Of a stretch of DNA of 13,488 bases, positions 1-6,386 are shown piece after piece. This DNA is from Porticoccaceae bacterium (GTDB taxonomy: Bacteria; Pseudomonadota; Gammaproteobacteria; Pseudomonadales; Porticoccaceae): positions 1 to 13,488 of the forward strand of contig JASLVT010000015.1 of the NCBI GenBank assembly GCA_030741175.1, given 5' to 3'. A program made the translations under genes and the position numbers. Positions within the stretch are counted from its first letter, which is position 1; each line of letters opens with the position of its first letter. The notes under the pieces are model-generated. The model was not told where the DNA came from. It saw only the letters and a list, made by a program, of their open reading frames with translations, and did not search any database.

Positions 1-1
1 G

Positions 2-292
2 CTCAGAGGAACAGGTGAGAACTGGCTCAAAATCCTCCATCAGGGAGAAGTCCTTGTGGCCATCTATGAAGCAAAGCCTGCACTGATCAATATTCAAAAC
101 CCATTCCCCTTCGATGAGTTTGTCACGGTTCTTGAGGGCCAAGTGACGCTCACCCATATTAACGGGCAGGCACAAACCTATAAAAAAGGTGATAACTTCC
201 TAGTGCCTAAAGGGTTTCTCGGCACATGGGATATGCCAGAGACCTATAGAGAGATGGTTGTCATAGAAGCCAAGGCATTTATGGGGTCTTAG
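2..292 (+). CDS. Cupin-fold protein, C-terminal part (5' end outside window)
   Basis: The reading frame is open from base 2 to the TAG at 290-292, so at least 96 residues of a gene starting left of the window are seen. A GTG at 56 is in frame, but the conserved strand before it (GEVLVAIYEAKPA) argues against a start there. The pattern FDEFVTVLEGQVTLT, then the GD..LVPKGF.GTW turn and a final hydrophobic strand, is the small beta-barrel of the Cupin_3 / EutQ-like family (DUF861). Those proteins are mostly uncharacterised; some relatives act on ureidoglycine or in ethanolamine use. The histidines of the classic cupin metal site (HxH in motif 1, H in motif 2) are absent, so metal-dependent catalysis is doubtful and a binding role is possible. 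It converges on the next gene with an 11-bp gap. The family call is fairly secure; the function is unknown. Confidence 0.75.
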   Translation, partial: LRGTGENWLKILHQGEVLVAIYEAKPALINIQNPFPFDEFVTVLEGQVTLTHINGQAQTYKKGDNFLVPKGFLGTWDMPETYREMVVIEAKAFMGS

Positions 293-303
293 AGCTAAGT
301 TAG

Positions 304-1221
304 CTACTGGTACTTTCTTGGACCGGGGAAAAATCGATTGGTCTGTTGCTGATAATCTTTATAGCCCGGTCTCTTCTGTACCGAATAATATTCTGAAGGT
401 ACAGCGCCGGTGATATACACCAATGTGTTGTACATAAATTTAGATGCCAACAACAGGCCCAAACCCAGCAGTAGCCATACGAACTCAGACTCCGCTCCTC
501 TCAGCGCTAGCCAGGAGGGAATGGCTGCAATGACCAAGCCATTCCACACCATCCATTCGGCAAAATAGTTTGGGTGTCGACAGTATTTCCACAGCCCAAC
601 ATTGCACACTTGCCGTTGCTTGCCCGCAGCTTTCATGGCTCTTAGGAAGCGGACTTTCTGCATATCGGCAATTGACTCCATACTAAAGGCCAACAGCCAT
701 AAAATAAAACCGGCTAATTCAAGAGCAACAAACTCTGACCGGGAATTAGACGCGATAATAAACACGGGGAAAGCCAAGAAAGAGGCATTGGCCAAACCTT
801 GAGAAATTGCATCCACCTGCAGTGCCAAGGCGGTATTTTCTTTTCCCTCTTGTTGCCAGACGATACGCTGATATTGGTAACGGGGGAACTCTTTCTGCAA
901 CAGTCCCATACGCCACATGTTTACAGCGCCGACACCCATACGCAATCCGATAAGTATTACCACTGCACTGACAATAAACACGCGCAACCAATAGCCCTCA
1001 CCATAAGCCACCGCTACAAGGCCCAGTAAAACGAGCCCCCAAGGCCAGCCAATATCCACATAGCTCATGCGACCAGTGCGCCAAATCGGTATACAAACCA
1101 CCAAGATAAATAGAACAAGTTGAAGCAAGCCATTTATTACAGCAATATCGAAAAATGTCTGGGTAGATAAAATTAAAATCAATCCCAATAAAAAAGGGTA
1201 AAGAGGTCGAAAGTAATGCAT
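304..1221 (-). CDS. DUF1295 / steroid 5-alpha-reductase-like membrane protein
   Basis: A 305-residue, very hydrophobic protein with about six to eight probable membrane spans (for example around residues 7-27, 32-47, 60-75, 80-97, 143-158, 164-180 and 246-262). The diagnostic stretch is RHPNYFAEW at residues 215-223, matching the RHPNYF.E signature of DUF1295 and of the NADPH-binding end of 5-alpha-reductase and isoprenylcysteine methyltransferase-type folds. The C-terminus (PSEYYSVQKRPGYKDYQQQTNRFFP) also fits the family. Relatives reduce steroid-like enones or are uncharacterised; membrane location is clear but the substrate is not. The ATG at 1219-1221 has no obvious SD before it. It is convergent with the cupin gene and divergent from the aldehyde dehydrogenase, so it is probably a single-gene unit. 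Lying beside a lipid or steroid-like catabolic set makes a double-bond reductase role attractive, but that is inference. Confidence 0.85.
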   Translation of the reverse strand: MHYFRPLYPFLLGLILILSTQTFFDIAVINGLLQLVLFILVVCIPIWRTGRMSYVDIGWPWGLVLLGLVAVAYGEGYWLRVFIVSAVVILIGLRMGVGAVNMWRMGLLQKEFPRYQYQRIVWQQEGKENTALALQVDAISQGLANASFLAFPVFIIASNSRSEFVALELAGFILWLLAFSMESIADMQKVRFLRAMKAAGKQRQVCNVGLWKYCRHPNYFAEWMVWNGLVIAAIPSWLALRGAESEFVWLLLGLGLLLASKFMYNTLVYITGAVPSEYYSVQKRPGYKDYQQQTNRFFPGPRKYQ

Positions 1222-1386
1222 AAATCAGATCTTGTGGCGTTAGGTTGTAGTCGTTGATTTATAAGCGCCACTTAACGACAGCAAAAATATCAAACAGCGC
1301 TCTTAATGAGGCCAACTATACCTCTATCCCCTGAGCTTCTCCAACAACAGCATAAATATGCCCATGACTATTAATCGAACTCAGTA

Positions 1387-1437
1387 CCTTTTCAACCCAG
1401 TGGCCTTTTCAATCCAGTGACCTTTTCAATGCAGTGA
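1387..1437. repeat. Three tandem copies of a 17-bp unit
   Basis: The copies are CCTTTTCAACCCAGTGG (1387-1403), CCTTTTCAATCCAGTGA (1404-1420) and CCTTTTCAATGCAGTGA (1421-1437). Neighbouring copies differ at one or two bases, and a degenerate CAGTA just before the first copy may be the end of a fourth. They lie about 205 bp upstream of the aldehyde dehydrogenase ATG and 10 bp upstream of a TTGACA. They could be iterated protein-binding sites or a slippage-prone minisatellite. Confidence 0.9.
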
Positions 1438-1447
1438 CGTTCGCCAT

Positions 1448-1453
1448 TTGACA
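1448..1453 (+). promoter_or_regulatory. Possible -35 box (TTGACA)
   Basis: A perfect TTGACA stands between the 17-bp repeats and the inverted repeats upstream of the aldehyde dehydrogenase. With a 17-bp spacer the -10 would be TGAATA (1471-1476), a poor match to TATAAT, so this is a weak promoter call. If real, both inverted repeats would lie downstream of the start of transcription, where a bound repressor would act as a roadblock. Confidence 0.3.
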
Positions 1454-1492
1454 TGATAAAGATGCAACACTGAATAGAAATCTGTCTGATAG

Positions 1493-1510
1493 ACTAGCAT
1501 AGTAGCTAGT
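1493..1510. promoter_or_regulatory. 18-bp inverted repeat ACTAGC-N6-GCTAGT
   Basis: Perfect 6-bp arms ACTAGC (1493-1498) and GCTAGT (1505-1510) flank ATAGTA. It sits 13 bp upstream of the larger dyad at 1524-1548. The spacing suits a dimeric regulator more than a terminator, and no T-run follows. Confidence 0.45.
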
Positions 1511-1523
1511 ACACAAGACCGAG

Positions 1524-1548
1524 CTGATCTGTGATTATCAATGATCAG
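1524..1548. promoter_or_regulatory. 25-bp near-perfect dyad, candidate operator
   Basis: The left arm CTGATCTGTGAT (1524-1535) and right arm ATCAATGATCAG (1537-1548) flank a central T; 10 of 12 base pairs are complementary, with both mismatches at the third and fourth pairs from the inner TGAT/ATCA. The size and symmetry are typical of operators for TetR- or GntR-type regulators. It lies 94 bp upstream of the aldehyde dehydrogenase ATG and has no T-run, so it is not an intrinsic terminator. It does not resemble the FadR or PsrA consensus sequences I know. Confidence 0.6.
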
Positions 1549-1629
1549 TATTTAACCTAAGGTAGCTGGTTACCGCCAATAATTGCATCGGCAAACTTCA
1601 GAATGCCATGTCTCAACGCTAATATTATG

Positions 1630-1635
1630 TAAGGA
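1630..1635 (+). promoter_or_regulatory. Ribosome binding site fixing the aldehyde dehydrogenase start
   Basis: TAAGGA with 7 bases to the ATG at 1643 decides this start over the in-frame ATG at 1583, which lies 60 bp earlier and encodes a Cys/His-containing extension foreign to the family. Confidence 0.75.
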
Positions 1636-1642
1636 TAATTTT

Positions 1643-2962
1643 ATGACTCAGGTATCGGAAAGACTCCAATCTGTATTTACAACACAATCTGCACATAAAT
1701 GGGTTAATAAAGCCTCAACAGCTGAAGAGCGCATCGCCAAGTTACTTAAATTAAAGGCCGTTATCCAAGCTCGTGAAGATGATGTAGTAAAAGCACTGCA
1801 CGCTGATTTGCGTAAAGATGACGAGGGCGGACGAGGTGAAGCCGCACCCATCTACGGCGAGGTTGATCAGGTGGTGGCAGAACTGGCCAATTGGATGGCG
1901 CCAGTTGAGGCCGATCCAACACCTTTTGTTGAAAGCCGAGCCAAAATAACCTCTGAAAGTCGCGGTATTGTGTTGTTGTTCAGCCCATGGAATTACCCTT
2001 TCGCGCTTCTCTTCCAACCACTGGTATCCATTATAGCGGCGGGCAACTGCGCTATGGTAAAGCCCAACGAACTAGCACCTCATGTCAGCAAGCTCGCTGC
2101 TGAAATAATCAATGAAGTATTTGAGGAAAAAGATGTCGCAGTGTTTGAAGGCGGCGTTGACCTTGCCAATGAAATGTTGGAGCTACCTATAGACCATATC
2201 TTTTTCACTGGCAGTCCTGCTGTTGGCAAGATTGTTATGGCCGCAGCCGCTAAACATCTCGCCTCCGTAACACTTGAACTGGGTGGTAAAAACCCCGTGA
2301 TAGTGGATCGCACTGCCGACCTGCAAACATCAGCTGCAACCATAGCTGCCTTCCGCAATGTTAACAATGGCCAGGTCTGTCTCTGCCCTGAGAATATTTG
2401 GGTTCCAGAAGAAATGGTCGATGAATTTATGGCTGTGGTGCAAGGCACTTTTCAGGCCATGTTTTATAAAGATGGAAAACTCAACCCAGAGGCCAATGGC
2501 AAGATTATTGATGAGCGCAACTATCAACGGGTAAAAGGTTACATCGATGATGCACGAGAAAAAGGCGCTACCATTGTCTGCGGCGGAGCGGGCGATCCCG
2601 AACTGCGCTCAATCCACCCAACCATTATGACCAATGTGCCTGCCGATGCCCGCATTATGGGTGAAGAGACCTTTGGCCCAATTCTCAATGTATTTACCTA
2701 CAAAGAGGTAGATGAGGCCATTGCGCATATACAACAGCAACCCAAACCTCTGGCCCTTTATCTGTTCACCAACGACGATGAATTTAGTGAAATGGTACTG
2801 AGCAAAACATCCTCTGGTGGTGTTACCGTCAACAACTGTCTGATGCATGTTGCAGTTCCGGGTATGCCCTTTGGCGGCGTCAACAGCAGTGGTATTGGCG
2901 CCTATCATGGTGTGTTTGGCTTTAATGAGCTGTCACACCAGCGATCTGTATTATTTATGTAA
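1643..2962 (+). CDS. Aldehyde dehydrogenase, class 3-like (fatty / aryl aldehyde type)
   Basis: A cytosolic NAD(P)-dependent enzyme that oxidises an aldehyde to its carboxylic acid. It has 439 residues, the short length typical of class 3 (ALDH3-like, coniferyl-aldehyde-dehydrogenase-like) members. Visible active-site parts are SPWNYPF with Asn117, FFTGSPAVGK (187-196) in the cofactor fold, ELGGKNPVIVD with general base Glu212, and NNGQVC with nucleophile Cys246. The 34-residue gap from Glu to Cys equals that in mammalian ALDH3A1. EETFGPIL (341-348) and the C-terminal PFGGVNSSGIG and FNELSHQRSVL segments also fit the class. A second cysteine at 248 gives CLC, unusual but not obviously harmful. 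The acyl-CoA dehydrogenase gene starts 40 bp downstream, so the two are probably co-transcribed: aldehyde to acid, then after CoA activation to enoyl-CoA. The dyads upstream suggest regulated expression. The family is secure; the substrate is unknown. Confidence 0.93.
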   Translation: MTQVSERLQSVFTTQSAHKWVNKASTAEERIAKLLKLKAVIQAREDDVVKALHADLRKDDEGGRGEAAPIYGEVDQVVAELANWMAPVEADPTPFVESRAKITSESRGIVLLFSPWNYPFALLFQPLVSIIAAGNCAMVKPNELAPHVSKLAAEIINEVFEEKDVAVFEGGVDLANEMLELPIDHIFFTGSPAVGKIVMAAAAKHLASVTLELGGKNPVIVDRTADLQTSAATIAAFRNVNNGQVCLCPENIWVPEEMVDEFMAVVQGTFQAMFYKDGKLNPEANGKIIDERNYQRVKGYIDDAREKGATIVCGGAGDPELRSIHPTIMTNVPADARIMGEETFGPILNVFTYKEVDEAIAHIQQQPKPLALYLFTNDDEFSEMVLSKTSSGGVTVNNCLMHVAVPGMPFGGVNSSGIGAYHGVFGFNELSHQRSVLFM

Positions 2963-3002
2963 GTGAATGTTAGCCACAGCATAGAAAATCGATAGAGGCA
3001 CT

Positions 3003-4175
3003 ATGAATCATAACCATATGGACGAAGATACCTACAACCTATTCCTTGACACGCTGAAACGCTACGTCAAAGAACGTATGGTACCTGCTGAAAACGAGGT
3101 TATCGAGGCGAACGAGATACCCGCCCATATCATCGAGGAAATGCAGGAACTCGGACTATTCGGCCTCAATATAGCGGAGCAATATGGCGGCGCAGGTATG
3201 AGTGCCAGCCAGTATCTGAATGCGCTCACGGAAATGTCTTGGGCCGCCCCCGCCTATCGGGCGATCATGGCTATCGGCAATGGTATCGTCAACACAGCAC
3301 TGAGCAAAAATGGCACCCCGGAACAAAGAGAAAAATGGCTCCCAGCAATAGCTAGTGGTGCCGTTGCCGCCTTCGCCATCACCGAACCAGGTTCAGGCTC
3401 CGACAGTGCCGCCATGCGCTCAATGGCTGTAAAAACGGCTGATGGTTATATTCTCAATGGAGTAAAACGCTATATCAGCAACGCCCCCTTTGCCGATGTT
3501 ATTTTGGTGATTGCCCGAACATCCACCGAAGATTTACCGCGAAATGGCCATATCAGTGCATTCCTTGTTCCCACCGACACAGCGGGCGTTAGTATTGGCA
3601 AGCCAGATAAAAAAATGGGGCAACAGGGTGCACAGATTGCAGATGTGATTCTCGAGGACGTCCATCTGCCGGTATCAGCACTACTCGGCGACCAAGAGGG
3701 AAATGGATTTCAGGTAGCGATGAACTCTCTAAACAATGGGCGCCTGTCTGTAGCAGCAGCTTCGTTAGGAACATCCAAGCGAGCGCTGGATAGCGCCATT
3801 CGCTATGGTATGCAGCGCACAGCATTTGGCGAGCAGGTGACTAGCTTTCAGCTCACTCAAGCCAAGATTGCTGACTCTCAAGCGGATATCTACGCCATGG
3901 AATGTATGCTGCGTGACGCCGCCTCCAAACTGGATCAAGGACTGGATATTCGACTTGAAGCGGCCTGCGTGAAAATGTTTGCCTCGGAAGCCTGCGGTCG
4001 CATCGTAGATCGAGTGGTACAGATCTATGGCGGTGCCGGCTACATACAAGATTATGATGCGGAGCGTTTTTTCCGTGATGCCAGACTCTACCGCATTTTT
4101 GAAGGAACCACAGAGATCATGCAACTGGTGATCGCCAGAACAGTATTACAGCAATACGAAAAAGGCTTGGTCTAA
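3003..4175 (+). CDS. Acyl-CoA dehydrogenase (FAD-dependent)
   Basis: Catalyses the alpha,beta-dehydrogenation of an acyl-CoA, passing electrons to electron-transfer flavoprotein. The 390 residues span the full family fold: an alpha-helical N-domain, the FAD/substrate signature AFAITEPGSGSDSA (123-136) on the beta-domain, QRTAFG (271-276) in the FAD-binding C-domain, and the second signature IYGGAGYIQDY...RLYRIFEGTTEI. Glu367 in YRIFEGT is the catalytic base at the position used by short/medium-chain and branched short-chain enzymes, which argues against isovaleryl- or long-chain-type members, where the base lies elsewhere. An AGAGG stands only 4 bases before the ATG at 3003, a tight fit; a second in-frame ATG at 3018 has no SD. 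It follows the aldehyde dehydrogenase by 40 bp and is followed by a strong hairpin. Chain-length preference cannot be read from the sequence. Confidence 0.95.
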   Translation: MNHNHMDEDTYNLFLDTLKRYVKERMVPAENEVIEANEIPAHIIEEMQELGLFGLNIAEQYGGAGMSASQYLNALTEMSWAAPAYRAIMAIGNGIVNTALSKNGTPEQREKWLPAIASGAVAAFAITEPGSGSDSAAMRSMAVKTADGYILNGVKRYISNAPFADVILVIARTSTEDLPRNGHISAFLVPTDTAGVSIGKPDKKMGQQGAQIADVILEDVHLPVSALLGDQEGNGFQVAMNSLNNGRLSVAAASLGTSKRALDSAIRYGMQRTAFGEQVTSFQLTQAKIADSQADIYAMECMLRDAASKLDQGLDIRLEAACVKMFASEACGRIVDRVVQIYGGAGYIQDYDAERFFRDARLYRIFEGTTEIMQLVIARTVLQQYEKGLV

Positions 4176-4194
4176 TAAGACATTCGCAATAAAA

Positions 4195-4261
4195 AAGGCA
4201 TTTATTAAGGGCGCCCCCGTAGTACCAATTTCTGTGGCGCACTGAAGCGAATAAATGCCTT
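4195..4261 (-). terminator. Long-armed hairpin between convergent genes, probable terminator
   Basis: Perfect 12-bp arms AAGGCATTTATT (4195-4206) and AATAAATGCCTT (4250-4261) enclose 43 bases. Within the loop GCGCC (4211-4215) can pair with GGCGC (4236-4240), so the whole can fold as a two-tier stem. On the minus strand the stem is followed directly by TTTTTT, as expected of an intrinsic terminator for the SDR gene. On the plus strand it is followed only by a broken T-rich stretch, so termination of the acyl-CoA dehydrogenase transcript is probably weaker. The loop is longer than usual. Confidence 0.65.
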
Positions 4262-4279
4262 GTTTGCTTTGTCGCTACA

Positions 4280-5053
4280 TTATCTTGGTGTCATCCTAAT
4301 ACCGCCATCCATCCTGATGGTCTCGCCGTTGGTATAGTCACTCTCAACGATATAACAGGCTAAGTGTGCAATCTCCTCAGCTCGTCCAAGTCGTTTAGGG
4401 AACAGTACTGTCGCCTCTAGTGCGTTGAAGATATGCTCCGGCATTTTGTTAAAAATGGGCGTGTGAATTAAGCCCGGTGCGATAGTATTCACACGAATCC
4501 CATGCTCAGCCAAATCTCTCGCCAAACAAATGGTCATACCAATAATCCCACCCTTCGAGGCTGCATAGGCAGATTGGCCTATTTGCCCCTCATAGCCGGC
4601 CACAGATGCAGTGTTAATAATCACACCGCGGGATCCACATTCAGTCACTGGCTCCTGTGTCGCCATCTGTGCCGCTGCCAATCGGAGCACATTAAATGTG
4701 CCTATCAAATTCACATCAATCACCTTCTTCCAGTGATCCAAGGGGTGAGGCACATTTTCTCGACCGACAGTTTTCATCGCACCGCCAATACCGGCAAAAT
4801 TATTACAGATATGGATAGCGCCAAAATGGCTCACCGCCGCCTCTACAGCAGCCGCTACATCCTCTTCTTGAGTCACATTGGTGTTTACGTAAATAGCACC
4901 GTCACCCAGTTCATCGGATAGCGCATTACCCCGCTCATCATTCATGTCCATGATCACCACGCTGGCACCTTTGGCAACATAGGTTCTAGCAGTCGCTTCC
5001 CCGAGACCAGAAGCCCCGCCAGTCACCAAGGCTACTTTATTTTTAATTTCCAT
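4280..5053 (-). CDS. SDR-family dehydrogenase, 3-hydroxyacyl-CoA dehydrogenase type II (HSD10)-like
   Basis: A classical short-chain dehydrogenase of 257 residues. The NAD-binding turn TGGASGLG is at 11-18, and Asp36 after the second strand predicts NAD(H) rather than NADP(H). The structural NxAG appears as NFAG (85-88). The catalytic set is Asn115, Ser150, Tyr163 and Lys167 (YAASK). The C-terminal [10 protein letters not shown] closely resembles the ending of HSD10 / 3-hydroxyacyl-CoA dehydrogenase type II proteins, which oxidise (2-methyl-)3-hydroxyacyl-CoA and some hydroxysteroids. That range fits a racemase and acyl-CoA dehydrogenase nearby. An AAGGA lies 6 bases before the ATG, so the start is firm. 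It is transcribed divergently from the racemase across an AT-rich region. The SDR call is certain; the HSD10-like assignment is likely, but a generic alcohol dehydrogenase remains possible. Confidence 0.9.
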   Translation of the reverse strand: MEIKNKVALVTGGASGLGEATARTYVAKGASVVIMDMNDERGNALSDELGDGAIYVNTNVTQEEDVAAAVEAAVSHFGAIHICNNFAGIGGAMKTVGRENVPHPLDHWKKVIDVNLIGTFNVLRLAAAQMATQEPVTECGSRGVIINTASVAGYEGQIGQSAYAASKGGIIGMTICLARDLAEHGIRVNTIAPGLIHTPIFNKMPEHIFNALEATVLFPKRLGRAEEIAHLACYIVESDYTNGETIRMDGGIRMTPR

Positions 5054-5058
5054 TGCAG

Positions 5059-5065
5059 ATCCTTT
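5059..5065 (-). promoter_or_regulatory. Ribosome binding site of the SDR gene
   Basis: On the minus strand AAAGGAT precedes the ATG (5051-5053), with 6 bases between AAGGA and the start codon. This is good SD geometry and supports the annotated start. Confidence 0.75.
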
Positions 5066-5080
5066 CTTAGTTAAATTTAG

Positions 5081-5098
5081 ATAATTAGTACGTATTAT
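5081..5098. promoter_or_regulatory. 18-bp imperfect palindrome centred on GTAC
   Basis: ATAATTAGTACGTATTAT pairs at 7 of 9 positions around GTAC. It lies 28 bp before the SDR start codon and overlaps the proposed -10 of that gene, where a bound dimer would block transcription. Confidence 0.4.
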
Positions 5099-5120
5099 TT
5101 TTTTGTAAATATATCGTCAA
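5094..5120 (-). promoter_or_regulatory. Candidate promoter of the SDR gene
   Basis: Read on the minus strand, TTGACG (5120-5115) is five of six bases of a -35 box. It is followed after 15 bases by AATAAT (5099-5094), five of six of a -10 box. The spacer is short; TAATAC at a 17-base spacer is an alternative. The stretch between is very AT-rich. Confidence 0.4.
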
Positions 5121-5215
5121 CAAATAGTTTATCAAGTCGCCAAACTAACATACTTATACAGGTCTTAGCATTAGTATTAGTGATGACAAAAGCATGTCGA
5201 GCACAACGACCAAGC

Positions 5216-5224
5216 TGTTATAAT
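5216..5224 (+). promoter_or_regulatory. Extended -10 promoter of the racemase gene
   Basis: TGTTATAAT is a perfect extended -10 element (TGnTATAAT). No good -35 is seen, which extended -10 promoters tolerate. Transcription would begin near 5231, leaving a leader of about 39 bases before the ATG at 5270. The upstream in-frame GTG/ATG at 5180-5185 would be excluded from the transcript. Confidence 0.6.
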
Positions 5225-5269
5225 TTTTCGACTAACGGAACTTCATTTCCACTGATCGCGGTATTAATT

Positions 5270-6367
5270 ATGGGCATTCTATCTGGCGTTAAAATTATTG
5301 AAATGGAAGGAATTGGCCCCGGCCCATTCTGTGGCATGCAGCTCGCTGATATGGGTGCAGAAGTAATCCTTATTCAACGTCCAAGTCCCGAAGGGACAAA
5401 AGCCCCACCTAATGATGCCGCCGTATTAAATCGTGGAAAAAAAATTATTCAGCTAAACCTAAAAGACCCCAACCATCAGTCGCAGGTGATGGATCTGATT
5501 CGTCATGCTGATGGTTTAATTGAGGGTATGCGACCAGGTGTGATGGAGCGTCTGGGGTTGGGCCCAGATATCTGCCTGAAAGAGAATCCAAAATTGGCCT
5601 ATGGCCGTGTCACTGGCTGGGGTCAATCTGGGCCATTGGCCCACGCCGCCGGTCATGACATTAATTATATCGCTCTCTCCAGTGCACTTTGGTATTCAGG
5701 CAGGCCCGGCGATGCGCCAGTAACACCACCGACACTAATTGGGGATATTGGCGGCGGCGCACTGCATCTCACCATAGGTATGTTGGCGGCTATTTTTAAT
5801 GCCCATCGCACTGGCAAAGGAGAGGTTATCGATGCAGCCATGGTTGATGGCTCTGCCAATATGATGAACCTACTCTTTTCATCTCGAGCTGGCGGCAGAT
5901 TGAGTAATGAGCGAGGCAAGAGCCTTTTAGACGGACCACATTGGTATGACAGCTATCGCTGCAGTGATAACAAGTTCATTACCATTGGTGCATTGGAGCC
6001 CAAATTTTATCAACTTCTATTAGATAAACTCGGATTGTCTGCTGATCAAGACTTTGCTGATCAACTCGACAGTAGTAAATGGCCAGTACAGAAGGCTACC
6101 TTGAGCCGACTTTTCAGTCATCAACCGCAAGCCTATTGGTGTGATTTGCTAGAAGGTAGTGATGCCTGTTTTTCCCCTGTGCTCAACCCCGACGAGGCTG
6201 CACAGCATCCCCATAATATGGCTCGCGAGGTTTTTCTCAATCGCAACAATAATCTTGAAGCCAATGCTGCACCCCGCTTCCTCAATCACCCCTGCGAGCC
6301 ACCCGCCAATGCCCAGATGAGCACTTCAGCGGATGTTTTAGCGGAATGGTCACAGAGTGACAAATAG
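5270..6367 (+). CDS. Alpha-methylacyl-CoA racemase (CaiB/BaiF family III CoA-transferase fold)
   Basis: Interconverts R- and S-2-methylacyl-CoA esters, letting branched acyl chains enter beta-oxidation. At 365 residues it has family length. It starts MGILSGVKIIEMEGIGPGPF, the N-terminus expected of AMACR/MCR-type proteins. The catalytic residues of the mycobacterial MCR (His126, Asp156, Glu241) have clear counterparts in AGHDINY (His129), IGDIGGG (Asp159) and ALEPKFY (Glu243), at matching spacing. At the position where true CoA-transferases carry their catalytic Asp it keeps the MCR-like pattern, so racemisation is favoured over CoA transfer. The frame is open back to 5180, but the extra 30 residues are not family-like and lie upstream of the best promoter. 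No clear SD precedes 5270. It is convergent with the lyase gene, 19 bp away. Confidence 0.92.
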   Translation: MGILSGVKIIEMEGIGPGPFCGMQLADMGAEVILIQRPSPEGTKAPPNDAAVLNRGKKIIQLNLKDPNHQSQVMDLIRHADGLIEGMRPGVMERLGLGPDICLKENPKLAYGRVTGWGQSGPLAHAAGHDINYIALSSALWYSGRPGDAPVTPPTLIGDIGGGALHLTIGMLAAIFNAHRTGKGEVIDAAMVDGSANMMNLLFSSRAGGRLSNERGKSLLDGPHWYDSYRCSDNKFITIGALEPKFYQLLLDKLGLSADQDFADQLDSSKWPVQKATLSRLFSHQPQAYWCDLLEGSDACFSPVLNPDEAAQHPHNMAREVFLNRNNNLEANAAPRFLNHPCEPPANAQMSTSADVLAEWSQSDK

Positions 6368-6386
6368 AAATCGAGCCATCAGTAAC

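Larger units (their letters stand above)
1222..1642. other. Divergent intergenic region between DUF1295 and aldehyde dehydrogenase genes
   Basis: About 420 bp with no convincing gene. It holds three 17-bp tandem repeats (1387-1437), a TTGACA hexamer (1448-1453), an 18-bp inverted repeat (1493-1510) and a 25-bp dyad (1524-1548), all within 165 bp, then the SD of the aldehyde dehydrogenase. The part nearest the DUF1295 gene (1222-1380) shows no clear element to my eye. The frame of the aldehyde dehydrogenase is open back to an ATG at 1583, but the added residues are not family-like. Confidence 0.7.

Noticed and set aside
293..305. Perfect dyad AGCTAA-G-TTAGCT between cupin and DUF1295 genes as a terminator
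   Set aside because: A one-base centre cannot form an RNA hairpin loop, the element is short and AT-rich, and no T-run follows. It overlaps the DUF1295 stop codon and may be chance.
1387..1437. The 17-bp repeats as a CRISPR array
   Set aside because: The units are contiguous with no spacers between them and are too short; no cas gene is present.
1583..1642. Upstream extension of the aldehyde dehydrogenase to an ATG at 1583
   Set aside because: The 20 extra residues are not family-like, and a well-spaced TAAGGA precedes the ATG at 1643.
4502..4921. 139-codon open frame on the plus strand inside the SDR gene
   Set aside because: The product is His/Cys-rich and unlike any family I know, and it opposes a complete SDR with intact catalytic residues.
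5180..5269. Upstream extension of the racemase to a GTG at 5180
   Set aside because: The 30 extra residues do not match the family N-terminus, and a perfect extended -10 box lies within the extension.
4280..6367. Recent horizontal transfer or mobile-element signature
   Set aside because: No transposase, integrase, target duplication, tRNA-associated direct repeat or obvious composition break was seen here or elsewhere in the window.
6368..6386. Terminator between the convergent racemase and lyase genes
   Set aside because: The 19-bp gap and its surroundings show no stem of useful length and no T-run.
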